From DATEUP01 sp041485285 (lineage in GTDB: Archaea > Thermoplasmatota > DTKX01 > DATEUP01), in contig JBGPJF010000009.1 in assembly GCA_041485285.1 (NCBI GenBank), forward strand, positions 1-64,000: a DNA stretch of 64,000 nucleotides, in the 5' to 3' direction. Both the position numbers and the translations under genes were made by a program. The notes beneath the pieces are model-generated. The model searched no databases. It saw nothing but the letters and a program-made list of their open reading frames with translations, and was not told where the DNA came from. Shown here in pieces: positions 33,633-42,350 of this stretch. Position 1 is the first letter of the stretch, and every line of letters begins with the position of its first letter.

Positions 33633-36611
33633 ATGCACCAGGAAAGGCTCGGAGGCGCAAACCCGAAGGACCTGGAACGACAGTTATTCGAAGAAGACGT
33701 CCGGATTATCCTTCGCGCTTTGACCGATCGGGAGTTGGTCGACGATCTCGTTGATCCGGATTTCAAACGTTTTGTCCCCAAGGTAAGCCTACCAATGAAC
33801 CTCCACGGCTTGCCGCCGCTACTCATTTGCGATGACGACAAGTTGGGACGGGCCCCGATTCATGGAGGAGGGCGTGGCGTTGTATTCCGTTGTCGACATA
33901 CCAAACTCGGCGAGAAATTCTACGCAATTAAGTTTCAACGACCATCGTTGCTCGCGAACGTGGATGCGAAAACGACGGCCACGGAACAGGACCACGAACA
34001 TTTCGAAATCATCCAATCGGCGAAGCTTTCCCATCCTAATACGGCCCACCTTATTGGCACGTCGGAACTTACCGTACGAATTCCCTCCGGCCTGCGAGTT
34101 CCTGTCTGGGTGATGCTCTTCGAATGGGTTCGCGGTGTACCGCTTCCCGCCTACCTAGAGCATCGCAGAGAGAGTGGGGCGCCTGCCCCGGCCAGGGAGA
34201 TTGCCAGGCTATTGGCGGAGGTTCTCTCGGCGCTGCATCATGTACATAGCCAAGGCCTCGTCCACTGGGATCTGAAGGCCGACAACTGTTTCGTTACGGA
34301 CGAGGGAATCGTCAAATTGATGGATATCGGGAACTCACAAAAGATGGCTCCACATTTATCCAAATACTCGGGCGATCACCGCGCTTATACGTCGAAGCAA
34401 AACGCACCGGGGCTTTTGAAATCGCTGTTCGTTGGCGAAGAGGGCGCATCGAACCGAATGCCTGTCCACTTGCGTTCGGGCGCCTTTTGCCTTGATCGGC
34501 CCTGGCTGGACCTATGGATGTTCGGTCAAATGTTCGGGCGGCTGCTGGGGTTCTTTCGCGACGATTATTCCGAAGATCCGGAAATCATCAGCAAGAGGTT
34601 GTCGAGCTCATTCCAACCGGAGGACGAGTTCGCCCAAATGTGTTTGCATTTTCTGTGGTTCATCCACTTGCGGTTGACTCCCGAGTTATCCGATCATTTT
34701 CAGTCAAATCCTGAGGAGACATGCTTTTATTCCTCTGCCCTGGAAGTGTCAGAACAGATTTCGAAGATCCGCACCGATTTGGGTCCTGCCGAGGGAGTCA
34801 CAGAGCTCCTTTCAATTCCGCAGCACGTAGTGAGATTGCCGGTTTCGAGGAACCTTCCACATACCCGACGCACGAGGGAGGTAATTGATCTCCGGCTCAT
34901 CCAGAGACTCAAGAAACACCGCCAGCTGGGCTTGACCCATTACGTTTACCCGGGCGCTACGCATTCGCGGTTTGAACACTCCCTTGGTGTCTTCGGCATT
35001 ACGATGGATTACGTGAGCGCGCTAATTTCCGACCTCCCGAGCCCTTTCTTTCGATTGCTTGCGGACAAGGACGACATAGACGCCCTGCTTTTCGCGTCGC
35101 TCCTGCACGATGCGGGTCATTACGCCTTCGCGCATTACCTCGAAGAGTGCAAAGCCCTTTTCGGCGGTTGCAGCCACGAGGACTACGTGCAGGCAGTACT
35201 CAGGAATGATCCGAACCTGTTCGCCAGCGGCTCCGCGTCGCCGGACATCGCCTCGGATCATCTGGGGCTGGTCGAGGCCGCAAAGATGGGCTGGACCAAC
35301 CGGGAGGCGAAAGCGTTCCTGATTCGAGCTGCGGACATTCTGAGGCCTCCGACGTCACTGAGGCCATACTTTGAGAGCGAAGAGGGCTTAGATCTAAGCG
35401 ATCGCAAGCAATCTGATGCCACGGCGCTATTCGTCTTGCATTCAATTCTTGATGGAGTCATCGATGGCGACAAGCTCGACTACCTAAGAAGGGACGGGCA
35501 TCACTCCGGTCTCGACTACGCGCTCGGAGCCGACGTAGATCGGTTCCTCCAGGGGTTGACAGTCGCCATTCACTCCCCCGGGGGCGATGCGCTAGAATTC
35601 AGACCTACCATTGCAGTCACCCGAAAAGGGGTGTTGCCCGTGGAGTCGCTTCTTCTGGCCCGGTACCAATCGTTTGCGTCGCTTTATTGGCATCCCCGCG
35701 CCCGGTCTTCCACAGTTCTCCTCCAGTACCTGATCTGGCGCTACCTGCAGCCCATCGGGGTAGAGCCCGAGAAGAATGACTGGTTGCAATACCGCTCAAT
35801 CCTCCTCACCGAGTTTCGGGATCGCGAGGATGACGAGGCGATTCGATGGCTTGAAAAGGCCGTGCTAGAAAGGAACGCGAGAGCTGAAGCGTCCGTCCGC
35901 TCTCGTCTTCAGGCCCTGGTCGAGGCCCTCCGATCTCGGAGCAATCTCCCAGAGCCCGTCCTCGATGCCGGGCCCGGCCAGCTGATTGGGGCGGGGTTCC
36001 GGGATGAGGGCCAAAGAATGCGGTTAGAAGAAATCTTCGAGATGCACATCGATCTCAATAGGCTTAAGCCAGAGCGGTATGCGGCTGTGCGCAAGGAAAT
36101 AGTCGACACCGTAAGCAAGCAACTAAAGCCGCTCCTCCGCGGAATTGCCGGTTCGGTTGAGCCGGACGAATTGTCGGTCTTCTTGGACATCCCCTATGGT
36201 ACCAAAGATCAGGTGAAGAATCTCTTCGTAGTCGATCGCCCCTCGTTTGCCGCGCTCCTCCAGCGAAGGCGTCAAGCGCCGTTGGGGAGGTTTGATGAGG
36301 CCGCGACTAGCGTGAGAAGCCGGATCAACAGCTATGCCATGGGGCGGACGGGCGGCACCTACGCTTTTGAGAGTTTCTCGACGATGGGCGGCGCTATCAA
36401 GGACGCATTCAATCTCTGGGCCAGACGCGCGAGAGTCTTCGTCGTCCCCGGGCTCAAGCAGGCGCTCCTTTCGGAGGCCGATGAAGAGGACGTTGCCCGA
36501 ACCGTGTTTTCCGCCATTTACAACGCGTATCGCGAGCACGTCGGGCCGTCCATCGGCGGCCCCAACCGTGCGGGAACGGAGGACGGGGAAGACCCCAACG
36601 GACGTCTTTGA
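33633..36611 (+). CDS. protein kinase fused to a SAMHD1-like HD phosphohydrolase
   Basis: The 992-residue product joins two enzyme domains. The kinase (about 65-350) has a glycine loop 'IHGGGRGVVF', Lys100 in 'FYAIKFQ', catalytic loop 'HWDLKADNCF' (Asp213, Asn218) and metal-site Asp231 in 'LMDIGNS', a DFG variant. The second domain (about 395-750) matches SAMHD1/dNTPase-type HD enzymes: 'YPGATHSRFEHSLGV' (Arg446, His449), 'LLHDAGHYAFAH' (His492-Asp493) and 'IDGDKLDYLRRD' (Asp613). About 240 helical residues follow. All key residues of both domains are kept, so both may be active. SAMHD1-type enzymes hydrolyse dNTPs; here the kinase could control that activity. The gene is alone on its strand, converges with the M48 operon and looks less GC-rich than its surroundings. 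Confidence 0.9.
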   Translation: MHQERLGGANPKDLERQLFEEDVRIILRALTDRELVDDLVDPDFKRFVPKVSLPMNLHGLPPLLICDDDKLGRAPIHGGGRGVVFRCRHTKLGEKFYAIKFQRPSLLANVDAKTTATEQDHEHFEIIQSAKLSHPNTAHLIGTSELTVRIPSGLRVPVWVMLFEWVRGVPLPAYLEHRRESGAPAPAREIARLLAEVLSALHHVHSQGLVHWDLKADNCFVTDEGIVKLMDIGNSQKMAPHLSKYSGDHRAYTSKQNAPGLLKSLFVGEEGASNRMPVHLRSGAFCLDRPWLDLWMFGQMFGRLLGFFRDDYSEDPEIISKRLSSSFQPEDEFAQMCLHFLWFIHLRLTPELSDHFQSNPEETCFYSSALEVSEQISKIRTDLGPAEGVTELLSIPQHVVRLPVSRNLPHTRRTREVIDLRLIQRLKKHRQLGLTHYVYPGATHSRFEHSLGVFGITMDYVSALISDLPSPFFRLLADKDDIDALLFASLLHDAGHYAFAHYLEECKALFGGCSHEDYVQAVLRNDPNLFASGSASPDIASDHLGLVEAAKMGWTNREAKAFLIRAADILRPPTSLRPYFESEEGLDLSDRKQSDATALFVLHSILDGVIDGDKLDYLRRDGHHSGLDYALGADVDRFLQGLTVAIHSPGGDALEFRPTIAVTRKGVLPVESLLLARYQSFASLYWHPRARSSTVLLQYLIWRYLQPIGVEPEKNDWLQYRSILLTEFRDREDDEAIRWLEKAVLERNARAEASVRSRLQALVEALRSRSNLPEPVLDAGPGQLIGAGFRDEGQRMRLEEIFEMHIDLNRLKPERYAAVRKEIVDTVSKQLKPLLRGIAGSVEPDELSVFLDIPYGTKDQVKNLFVVDRPSFAALLQRRRQAPLGRFDEAATSVRSRINSYAMGRTGGTYAFESFSTMGGAIKDAFNLWARRARVFVVPGLKQALLSEADEEDVARTVFSAIYNAYREHVGPSIGGPNRAGTEDGEDPNGRL

Positions 36612-37000
36612 TAGCGGGGGCTCCACATCATGAATCTAGGCTGCGGCACTTCAAGATAACACGAATCGGCCGCTCCCCGTTCCTGATGATTCTGCCCTTC
36701 TCCATTTTTTCCGGCCCGCTTCGCAAGGGTTTGCCGTCGCCAACGCCCCCGGGTACCGCAGGAGTCACGGTGACCCTTATTCCCTTTCAGGGACCGACGC
36801 CTGCGTCGACGGATTCGCCAAACCCCCTGACCGTAGAGGGTGATTTGCCCTCCGCCCGTTTGATGCAAGGCCTCTCGGCAGGTCAAACTCGCTGCGCACA
36901 CGAAACCCCCGATTGTTCGCCAATCCTCCGCGCGTCGCTGCGGGTCCGCCACCGTCCTAACGACGAGGCGCATGCGGTGGCAAAGGCGAAGGACGCACGG
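36612..37000. other. intergenic region between convergent genes
   Basis: About 390 bases lie between the kinase-HD stop and the M48 protease stop. No protein-like frame is seen; it should contain the terminators of both genes. Confidence 0.4.
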
Positions 37001-38479
37001 CTACCGATCCATGCTGAGGGCCGGGTGCATAATGGTCAGAAGCCAGGCGAAAACCGAAATGAGGTAGAGAAGGGGAAGGATGCCAAGCGAAAGCGTGAGC
37101 ACGACTCCCACATCCCAAACGACCGGGGCGAAAATCAAAGTGACAAACAAGGCAGAGTATAGGTAGGCCGAGAAGAAGCCCTTGATGTACGGCCAGAACC
37201 AATCTCTGGGGCCGAAGGCCTTGAGGTTGGACTTGGCTGAAACGGCAAAAGGCAATGTAATCGAGATTAGGGGCGCGCCGAACAATAGGGCGGAAAAGCC
37301 TACGTCTATCGCGAAGGAAACGAGTGGCTGGTTAGACGTACGCGTTAGCAAGAGGAATACGGGGCCAAAGGCAAACAGGGATACTAGCAACCAAATGGAT
37401 GAGGAAACGCCTACCCATCGAATGGTTCCCTTGGAGGGCCCATTGCTTCCTTGCCCCGAAACCTCGATGGCCCTCCTCCTCGCTTCCAACGAGGGATGGT
37501 CGAGAAGGAGTGACTGGAGGGATGTCTTCCGTAGGAGAGGCCATCGGCTTATCGACATTCTTAGAGCAGGCCTGGATTCTTTTTCTCGCGATGACCCCTG
37601 GAAGTGCTGGTCAACTTGGGCTCGAGTGATTTCAAGGATCGCCTTGTCGCGCCCGAGATGGTTTACAACAGCCAAGTCGGCCGCTGTTTCCCGCTCGCGC
37701 GCCACGGATAAATTGACGAGAACAATTCCCATCCAGCAGACGATCAGGAGCCACATTAGGGACGAAAGTCCCCCTATACCCGTAGCAAGAAAATCGGGTT
37801 CGATGGGACCCTGGACCAAGTAATTGACAACCACGAGCCCCTCGATCCCAAGCACGGCGAGAATCCAATACTTAAGAAACCACGAGAGTGCCTCGGTCCA
37901 GGCGACAAACGTGGCGTCCCCGTTTTTGATGTGGGCCAACTCGTGGATGAAAACCGCTGGTGGCGTCAAGGAAACGTTGCGCCGGGGAAGGGCGAGTTGA
38001 GGCGTCGACTTTAGGCGCGAAAAGGTCCGCGGCGCGGCCAGCGTTTCGGAAACAAGGAGCGCCGGTTTGCGAATGCCCATGGATTGGGAAAGTGTATCAA
38101 TGAGCTCCGAAACAGGCGGATCGATTTTTTCGGGCGTGCATTGGTAGCGCCATCGAAAGAAATGGTCGAAGAAGAAAAACAGGCTGAAGAAGAAAACAAC
38201 GGGCAGAAAGAGCGCCACGACCAGCGCCGCGAGAAGCACGCGTCCGGCTCCACTAATGACTGCCTGCGCCTCGTTAATCGACGCGAGAGCCCCAATTACG
38301 AGGCAAACCAAACCAAGCGAAAGGTAAAGCGATATCGCAACAGTGATGCGAATTCTAGCCTCAAGGGATCCTGGGGCCTCCGCCGCTCTGGACGCTCGTC
38401 GAAGCACGATCCGGTAAGCGATCGCTATGATGCCGATAATGGAGGGCCATTCGAGTTGGGTTAGATCCGCCCCGGTCAC
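37001..38479 (-). CDS. M48-family membrane metalloprotease
   Basis: The 492-residue product has the zinc-protease motif 'VFIHELAHIKNGDATFV' (HExxH near residue 180) and a downstream third-ligand motif 'RERETAADLAVVNHLG' (E-x-x-x-A-D), the M48/HtpX-Ste24 hallmark. Two hydrophobic segments precede the active site, two follow it, and about four more form the C-terminal part. M48 enzymes cleave membrane or misfolded proteins at the cytoplasmic face. The start is GTG 38479, overlapping by four bases the stop of the upstream small gene (GTGA overlap), so translation is coupled. Convergent neighbour: the kinase-HD fusion. The substrate is unknown; the coupled small membrane protein is a natural candidate. 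Confidence 0.85.
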   Translation of the reverse strand: MTGADLTQLEWPSIIGIIAIAYRIVLRRASRAAEAPGSLEARIRITVAISLYLSLGLVCLVIGALASINEAQAVISGAGRVLLAALVVALFLPVVFFFSLFFFFDHFFRWRYQCTPEKIDPPVSELIDTLSQSMGIRKPALLVSETLAAPRTFSRLKSTPQLALPRRNVSLTPPAVFIHELAHIKNGDATFVAWTEALSWFLKYWILAVLGIEGLVVVNYLVQGPIEPDFLATGIGGLSSLMWLLIVCWMGIVLVNLSVARERETAADLAVVNHLGRDKAILEITRAQVDQHFQGSSREKESRPALRMSISRWPLLRKTSLQSLLLDHPSLEARRRAIEVSGQGSNGPSKGTIRWVGVSSSIWLLVSLFAFGPVFLLLTRTSNQPLVSFAIDVGFSALLFGAPLISITLPFAVSAKSNLKAFGPRDWFWPYIKGFFSAYLYSALFVTLIFAPVVWDVGVVLTLSLGILPLLYLISVFAWLLTIMHPALSMDR

Positions 38480-38895
38480 GCTCCGTCCTTGTCCATAAGC
38501 GATTGAAGTTGGTTCAAGATCGCCTGCTGGAGGGCTTTCCTATCTCGCTTCGTCAGCTTCGACCCTTCCGCCGACTTCTCGAGGAGCTCCGATACGCTCT
38601 TTGAGATTGATTGGCGGTTCCTCTTCATTCCGTCCCAGATTTCCCGCGTCATCAGGCCGCCGACCACGTTCAGCACAAGCGGAATGATGACTACCACGAG
38701 CACCTCGACCGTCGGATCGAGGCCAACGAACGAAAGAGGCTCGCTGGCCGCCACGCGAGGGCGTTCGCCGCGCTTGAGGCGCTTCTGGGTTTCCTCCCAG
38801 ATGATTTCCAGGCTCGCCTCGCTCCCTAGCTGCCGCCGTCTCACGAACTCGCGGGTGATTTCCCTGGCAAGAACGTCCACTTGATCTTTTGCCAC
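38476..38895 (-). CDS. small single-TM protein coupled to the M48 protease
   Basis: The 139-residue product starts at ATG 38895. Its N-terminal ~50 residues are charged and helical ('VLAREITREFVRRRQLGSEA'). A hydrophobic segment follows at about 62-80 (VEVLVVVIIPLVLNVVGGLM), then a charged helical tail with 'SVSELLEKSAEGSKL' and 'KALQQAILNQLQSLM'. I do not recognise a family. The last four bases overlap the GTG start of the M48 protease, indicating co-translation. A membrane-spanning partner directly coupled to a membrane protease is what one would expect for a substrate, inhibitor or sensor, but no sequence feature decides between these. Confidence 0.7.
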   Translation of the reverse strand: MAKDQVDVLAREITREFVRRRQLGSEASLEIIWEETQKRLKRGERPRVAASEPLSFVGLDPTVEVLVVVIIPLVLNVVGGLMTREIWDGMKRNRQSISKSVSELLEKSAEGSKLTKRDRKALQQAILNQLQSLMDKDGA

Positions 38896-39535
38896 GAACG
38901 GAGGACGAGCACGCTCGAATAAAGCCTTTCTTGTCCCTAATTGAATGTCAGCTCAATGATCCCTAACAAGGGCGGATGGAGTTCCCATTCCCGTCCAACC
39001 CCCTAGACAGGACCCGGTGTAAATTAGCCATGCGTAGCCCGCCCGCGGGTGTCGGCGCGAGGACTCTTCCGCGACATCCGCGATCATTACCCGTGCCAGA
39101 TGAAGAGACTCCCCGCGCCGACGCGTGCTCATTTGAGCAACGCGATGTGATGGATTTGGAGGCCCTGCAAACGGCGCCGCCCTATCAACCGCCTTCGGTG
39201 CCCTCACAGGCGCGCGCGGTTCAAGACGCAAGCGTTCATTAGCAATAGTATCGGCTAACCACTAGCTTGGTTGACGCCTCTTTTTCTCATTCAGCCACGC
39301 CGCATCTCCGGCGGATTCGAATTCGCGCTTGAGAAAGTGGAGGGTGTGGAAAAGGCGGGCCGGGTGGAGCAGGAGCCGCGCAACCTGGAGCCTTGGAAGG
39401 GCCGGGTGACCTTGCTATGGACGCGCTTCTCCAGTGGGAGACGAGGCCGCCACTTTTCGTCAATTCCACGCCGCCACGTACAAAGGCGGGCGATGGCATC
39501 CAAAAGGGCGTTCGGGGGAGCAAAGGCGGGCGGGA
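38896..39535. other. gene-poor stretch at the junction of the two putative elements
   Basis: About 640 bases with only random-looking frames. It ends at the degenerate tRNA-Glu copy at 39536-39566. A T-loop-like string near 39310 was considered and rejected as tRNA. Confidence 0.4.
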
Positions 39536-39566
39536 CACTCCCTCTTGGATGTGAACCCAGCTCGAG
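39536..39566 (-). pseudogene. degenerate tRNA-Glu(CTC) 3' half
   Basis: On the minus strand this contains CTCGAGCTGGG, identical to anticodon plus 3' anticodon stem of the tRNA-Glu at 47428-47500, followed after an 8-base deletion by TTCACATCC and GGGAG. The last 23 bases match 17 of 23 of the intact tRNA 3' end. The match begins at the anticodon, as expected for a displaced att copy. Upstream (39567 to about 39630) a D-arm-like GTGGCCTAATGG occurs, but it does not fold into a full tRNA. Same orientation as the intact gene. This is the stronger of the two relics because the 11-base identity is not a generic tRNA motif. Confidence 0.5.
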
Positions 39567-39696
39567 CCGGATGCATCCAGGGGATCCCAGAACCTGGGCC
39601 GGCCCATGCCATACCCATTAGGCCACAGGGTGTTCGCGAGGCGTGCTGCCTGGCGGAAGTTTACCCAATAAACCTGAGGGGTCGAATTGGGGCCCC

Positions 39697-40887
39697 TTAG
39701 GCCTTCCTTCGCCTTCCAGCCAACCAACCAACTGCGGTGCCTCCCCCAATGCCTGCAACCGCCAGCGCGCCAACCAGCGGCAAGGAGAGCGAACCGCTCG
39801 CTAACGACTCCGCAATGGCTAGATCACTTCGGCTCTCGGCAAGGCTTGTGTTCGTGGCGCCAAGCTGAGCCTTGGTCACATTGAGTTCGCCGGAGAGCGC
39901 TGCGGAGTGCGCCTGCTCAGCGGCGATTGATGCATCGAGGGTGGCTTGCGATTGCAAGAGGGCCTTTGTCGAAGCGAGTTCGGTCGACACCGCTGCAGAA
40001 TGCGCCTGCTCCGCAGCAAGTGATGACTCTAAGGTCGCCTGCCTCAGCAAGAAACCATCCACATCGACGGTCTCCACCCGCACGGCGGCCGGTTGGGCGA
40101 AGGGAGCCTCCCCCAAGGGGAAGCTCGCCACCGCGAAGTCCACAGGAAGGCCGACCGCCGTCAAAAGGTCCGTTACCCCCGGAATGCTAAATCTGACCGA
40201 AAACGCGCAGGAGACGAGGTAGCTGAAACTCGCCGTGATGATGCTCACGCGGGACTCCGCGGGGGCCGTGAACGAGACCTCTTCGCCCCCCCAACCCATC
40301 CACTCGAGGAAAGATCGGTTCAGGGATCCCGAGTCCGCCGATACCGACCCGTGCACCTGACCGACCAGGTTGACATCGAGGAAGACCGTGACGCCGGGGG
40401 CAGAAAACACGACCAAGGACGCTACTTGGTAGGCGCCGATGGGCGTGTCGGTAACATGTACGGTGATGTTCCAGGGCTCCGCAATGCCGAGGATGGCGGC
40501 GGAGTCGTTGACGGCCGCCGTGATCGACGAATCGACAGACGCGTTGGCTGCATCGAGGAGACGTAAAAGGTTCACAATGAGTTGCATGGGAGAGGGCCCG
40601 GGGGCGAAGGTGATCGCCGTGACGCTGCCCGGCCTGACGATCATGGCGGCTGGGTCGTACTTTACATCCAGGCCTATGGAAGCGCTGACTCCATAGATCT
40701 CCGGAGTGGTGTAAGCAACCTGTGTAGAGGCGGCCTGAACGGAGGGAGCGACAGCAAGGGTAGGGAGGACAACGGCGACAACGAGGAACATCATCGCCGA
40801 ACCCTGTCGGGTCCGGGCCCTACGCTGCCCCTCCCCCCACGGGTACGATGTCCGGTCCTCGTCACGCAGCTTCAATTTTTTTTCCAT
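39697..40887 (-). CDS. secreted, membrane-anchored coiled-coil protein
   Basis: ATG 40887 is used (another in-frame ATG lies three codons upstream, and ATG-ATG at about 40794 just before the hydrophobic core). The 396-residue product has a signal sequence (FLVVAVVLPTLAVAPSVQA), then about 220 residues of sequon-bearing beta-rich ectodomain. A coiled coil of two near-identical 31-residue repeats follows ('QATLESSLAAEQAHSAAV' and 'QATLDASIAAEQAHSAAL'). It ends with a transmembrane helix (SLPLVGALAVAGIGGGTAV) and GRRRKA. It is probably an oligomeric surface protein. No family is recognised. It lies at the left end of the integrase-bearing element. Confidence 0.7.
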   Translation of the reverse strand: MEKKLKLRDEDRTSYPWGEGQRRARTRQGSAMMFLVVAVVLPTLAVAPSVQAASTQVAYTTPEIYGVSASIGLDVKYDPAAMIVRPGSVTAITFAPGPSPMQLIVNLLRLLDAANASVDSSITAAVNDSAAILGIAEPWNITVHVTDTPIGAYQVASLVVFSAPGVTVFLDVNLVGQVHGSVSADSGSLNRSFLEWMGWGGEEVSFTAPAESRVSIITASFSYLVSCAFSVRFSIPGVTDLLTAVGLPVDFAVASFPLGEAPFAQPAAVRVETVDVDGFLLRQATLESSLAAEQAHSAAVSTELASTKALLQSQATLDASIAAEQAHSAALSGELNVTKAQLGATNTSLAESRSDLAIAESLASGSLSLPLVGALAVAGIGGGTAVGWLAGRRRKA

Positions 40888-40990
40888 GCTCCACACCGTT
40901 TGTGGAATCAGGGGAACAGCAAGATGAATGTTTCCTTACTTCCGTGATCCCTTGGTCTCGTACAAATCGGCATTCCCGAATCCCAACCGC

Positions 40991-41164
40991 ATGCCAGGAA
41001 CACACTTTGCCGAGGCCCGCCTGACGTCGAAGGCTCAACTCACGCTGCCCAAGAAGGTGAAGGATATCCTGGGGGTCAGCAGGGGGGACTACATTCTCTT
41101 TTTCAGGGATGACCATCGGATCTACATCGAGCCGGGCAAGCTAACGGTCAAGTCCAAGAAGTGA
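40991..41164 (+). CDS. SpoVT/AbrB-like DNA-binding protein (57 aa)
   Basis: ATG 40991 opens a 57-residue product with the swapped-hairpin AbrB pattern: 'EARLTSKAQLTLPKKVKDIL' followed by GVSRGDYILFFRDDHRIYI and a basic tail (KLTVKSKK). Such proteins dimerise and bind DNA. They are common as antitoxins of VapC or MazF-type toxins and as stand-alone regulators. No toxin gene is adjacent: the next gene on the right is the convergent GIY-YIG protein. It may therefore be a solitary regulator of the element. Confidence 0.8.
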   Translation: MPGTHFAEARLTSKAQLTLPKKVKDILGVSRGDYILFFRDDHRIYIEPGKLTVKSKK

Positions 41165-41366
41165 TAGCGATCCGGCCGTGATGATTTTCGACTTACCCCC
41201 TGAAGGACTCCGGCCCGAGGCCTAGCCGAATCTCCGCAGTCATCAACGTCGTTTCGGATCGCCGGACGGTACTCGATGTAGAGAAAAAATCGCAACCCGA
41301 CAAACGCCTTAGAAACGCACCGCCTCTTGGTCGAATGAGGCGCATTCCCGGGTGGACCGGGAGACG

Positions 41367-41729
41367 TCACCTGTAGTAGTCTTCACCGAGCAGTTCACGC
41401 AAGCCCAAGTCGGTGGGGCAAGAGGACGGCTTGTCACGCTCATTAAACTCCGGACACTTCGATGCAATCTTGAGTTGTTCGATGAACCACATTGTTTGCT
41501 CGGAACGATAGCAGTCCCGCACAAGTCTTCGGGTGAGGGGAATCCAAGGCGCCGCATTTCGTTCGTGCTCGTTCAGTCGTTTGTTCACATCCCGCGTGGT
41601 TCCGCCCACATAAAGCGACCGATCGTTCTGCCCAAGGGCCTCATAGACGGCGTTGGGCGCGTCGATTGGGCACCGTGGTATCCTCGGGAGCGACGTCCGC
41701 CTCCCGTCGCGCGGCTTTACGTTGGTCAC
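41367..41729 (-). CDS. GIY-YIG domain protein
   Basis: The 120-residue product starts at GTG 41729. It shows the GIY-YIG core in relaxed form: 'AVYEALGQNDRSLYVGGTTR' (V-Y ... Y-V-G-G, where G-I-Y and Y-I-G are usual), then 'DVNKRLNEHERN' with the conserved Arg and a later 'WFIEQLKIASKCPEFNERD' supplying the catalytic Glu and Asn region. This is the size of a stand-alone GIY-YIG nuclease domain, a fold used by homing, repair and restriction enzymes. It is convergent with the AbrB gene. Target unknown. The degenerate first motif leaves activity uncertain. Confidence 0.65.
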   Translation of the reverse strand: MTNVKPRDGRRTSLPRIPRCPIDAPNAVYEALGQNDRSLYVGGTTRDVNKRLNEHERNAAPWIPLTRRLVRDCYRSEQTMWFIEQLKIASKCPEFNERDKPSSCPTDLGLRELLGEDYYR

Positions 41730-41831
41730 TGTTCAGTACATGGAGTTCGCCCAAGATATGGGCTTTGCGGGGCCTTTCCCTAACACGGATCCATCAACTC
41801 TCTCGCGTGGATCGGCATGGGCCAGTGGGCC

Positions 41832-42086
41832 CTACCCATCTGCACCCACCCCGGGTGGCTCCGCCCCCCGGGCGAGCCGCGCCTCTCCCTCCCTTGTCAG
41901 GTGGAGGTGGCCGTACCGGAACTCGACAAGGCCCCTCCCCTCAAGGTCCTGGACGTACTCCTTGGCCGTCTCGAGAGAAAGGCCAAACTCGTTAGCAATG
42001 TAACGTTCGGCCTCTATAGCACCTGCTCCATCGTGGTCGATGAACCACGCGAGCGACGTCATTAGTCTCCGCTCGCGAATAGACAT
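41832..42086 (-). CDS. winged-helix DNA-binding protein (84 aa)
   Basis: ATG 42086 is chosen (ATG 42092 and TTG 42098 lie just upstream; GGGG precedes by about 8 bases). The 84-residue product is a compact winged helix: 'RRLMTSLAWFIDHDGAGAIE', a recognition-type helix 'LSLETAKEYVQDLEGRGLVE' and a wing 'FRYGHLHLTREGEARL'. It resembles small archaeal PadR/MarR-like regulators often carried by viruses and plasmids. No effector domain is present, so it probably acts as a repressor of element genes. It precedes the GIY-YIG gene on the same strand by about 100 bases. Confidence 0.65.
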   Translation of the reverse strand: MSIRERRLMTSLAWFIDHDGAGAIEAERYIANEFGLSLETAKEYVQDLEGRGLVEFRYGHLHLTREGEARLARGAEPPGVGADG

Positions 42087-42350
42087 CGGCATCCCCAAGG
42101 TTATGCAGGCGAGCCACGTATATTCCTTTCGGCAGGGACGTTCGCCGTCCGGGGGCCCCCTCCGTTACGTATGGAAGGCGTGAAAGGGTAAGCAGGGCCG
42201 CCTTCATTTCCGCTGCAGAGCGCACTCCCTGCCCGCCGCCGAGAGAGAGAGGCGGCTGCCTGCTACCGACTTGACCCAGCAGTCGTGCGCGTCAGGACGC
42301 CTTCGACCCAACCTTCGCAAAGGTCGTCCCGCCGAATGGTGGCGATACTA

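Larger units (their letters stand above)
24119..39535. mobile_element. putative integrated element, left part of tandem island
   Basis: This segment lies between two degenerate tRNA-Glu 3'-half copies in the same orientation. It carries accessory-type genes: metallophosphoesterase, GMC oxidoreductase, lone receiver, KTSC plus OLD nuclease, zinc-ribbon membrane proteins, kinase-HD fusion, and M48 protease with a small partner. It has no integrase of its own, so it may have used the recombinase at 46086-47375 or lost its own. The boundaries are inferred from short degenerate repeats and are provisional. Confidence 0.35.

Noticed and set aside
39290..39330. additional tRNA 3' end
   Set aside because: GGATTCGAATTC looks like a T-loop, but the flanking bases do not form a T-stem on either strand and no acceptor match to tRNA-Glu is present.
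39567..39640. complete tRNA with intron
   Set aside because: A tRNA-Arg-like D-arm (GTGGCCTAATGG) precedes the relic, but no anticodon stem-loop of normal size can be drawn and the total length is about 98 bases with mismatches. I keep only the tRNA-Glu-like 3' half.
40991..41164. AbrB-type antitoxin of a toxin-antitoxin pair
   Set aside because: No PIN, MazF-like or other toxin frame lies directly next to it; the neighbour is a convergent GIY-YIG protein.
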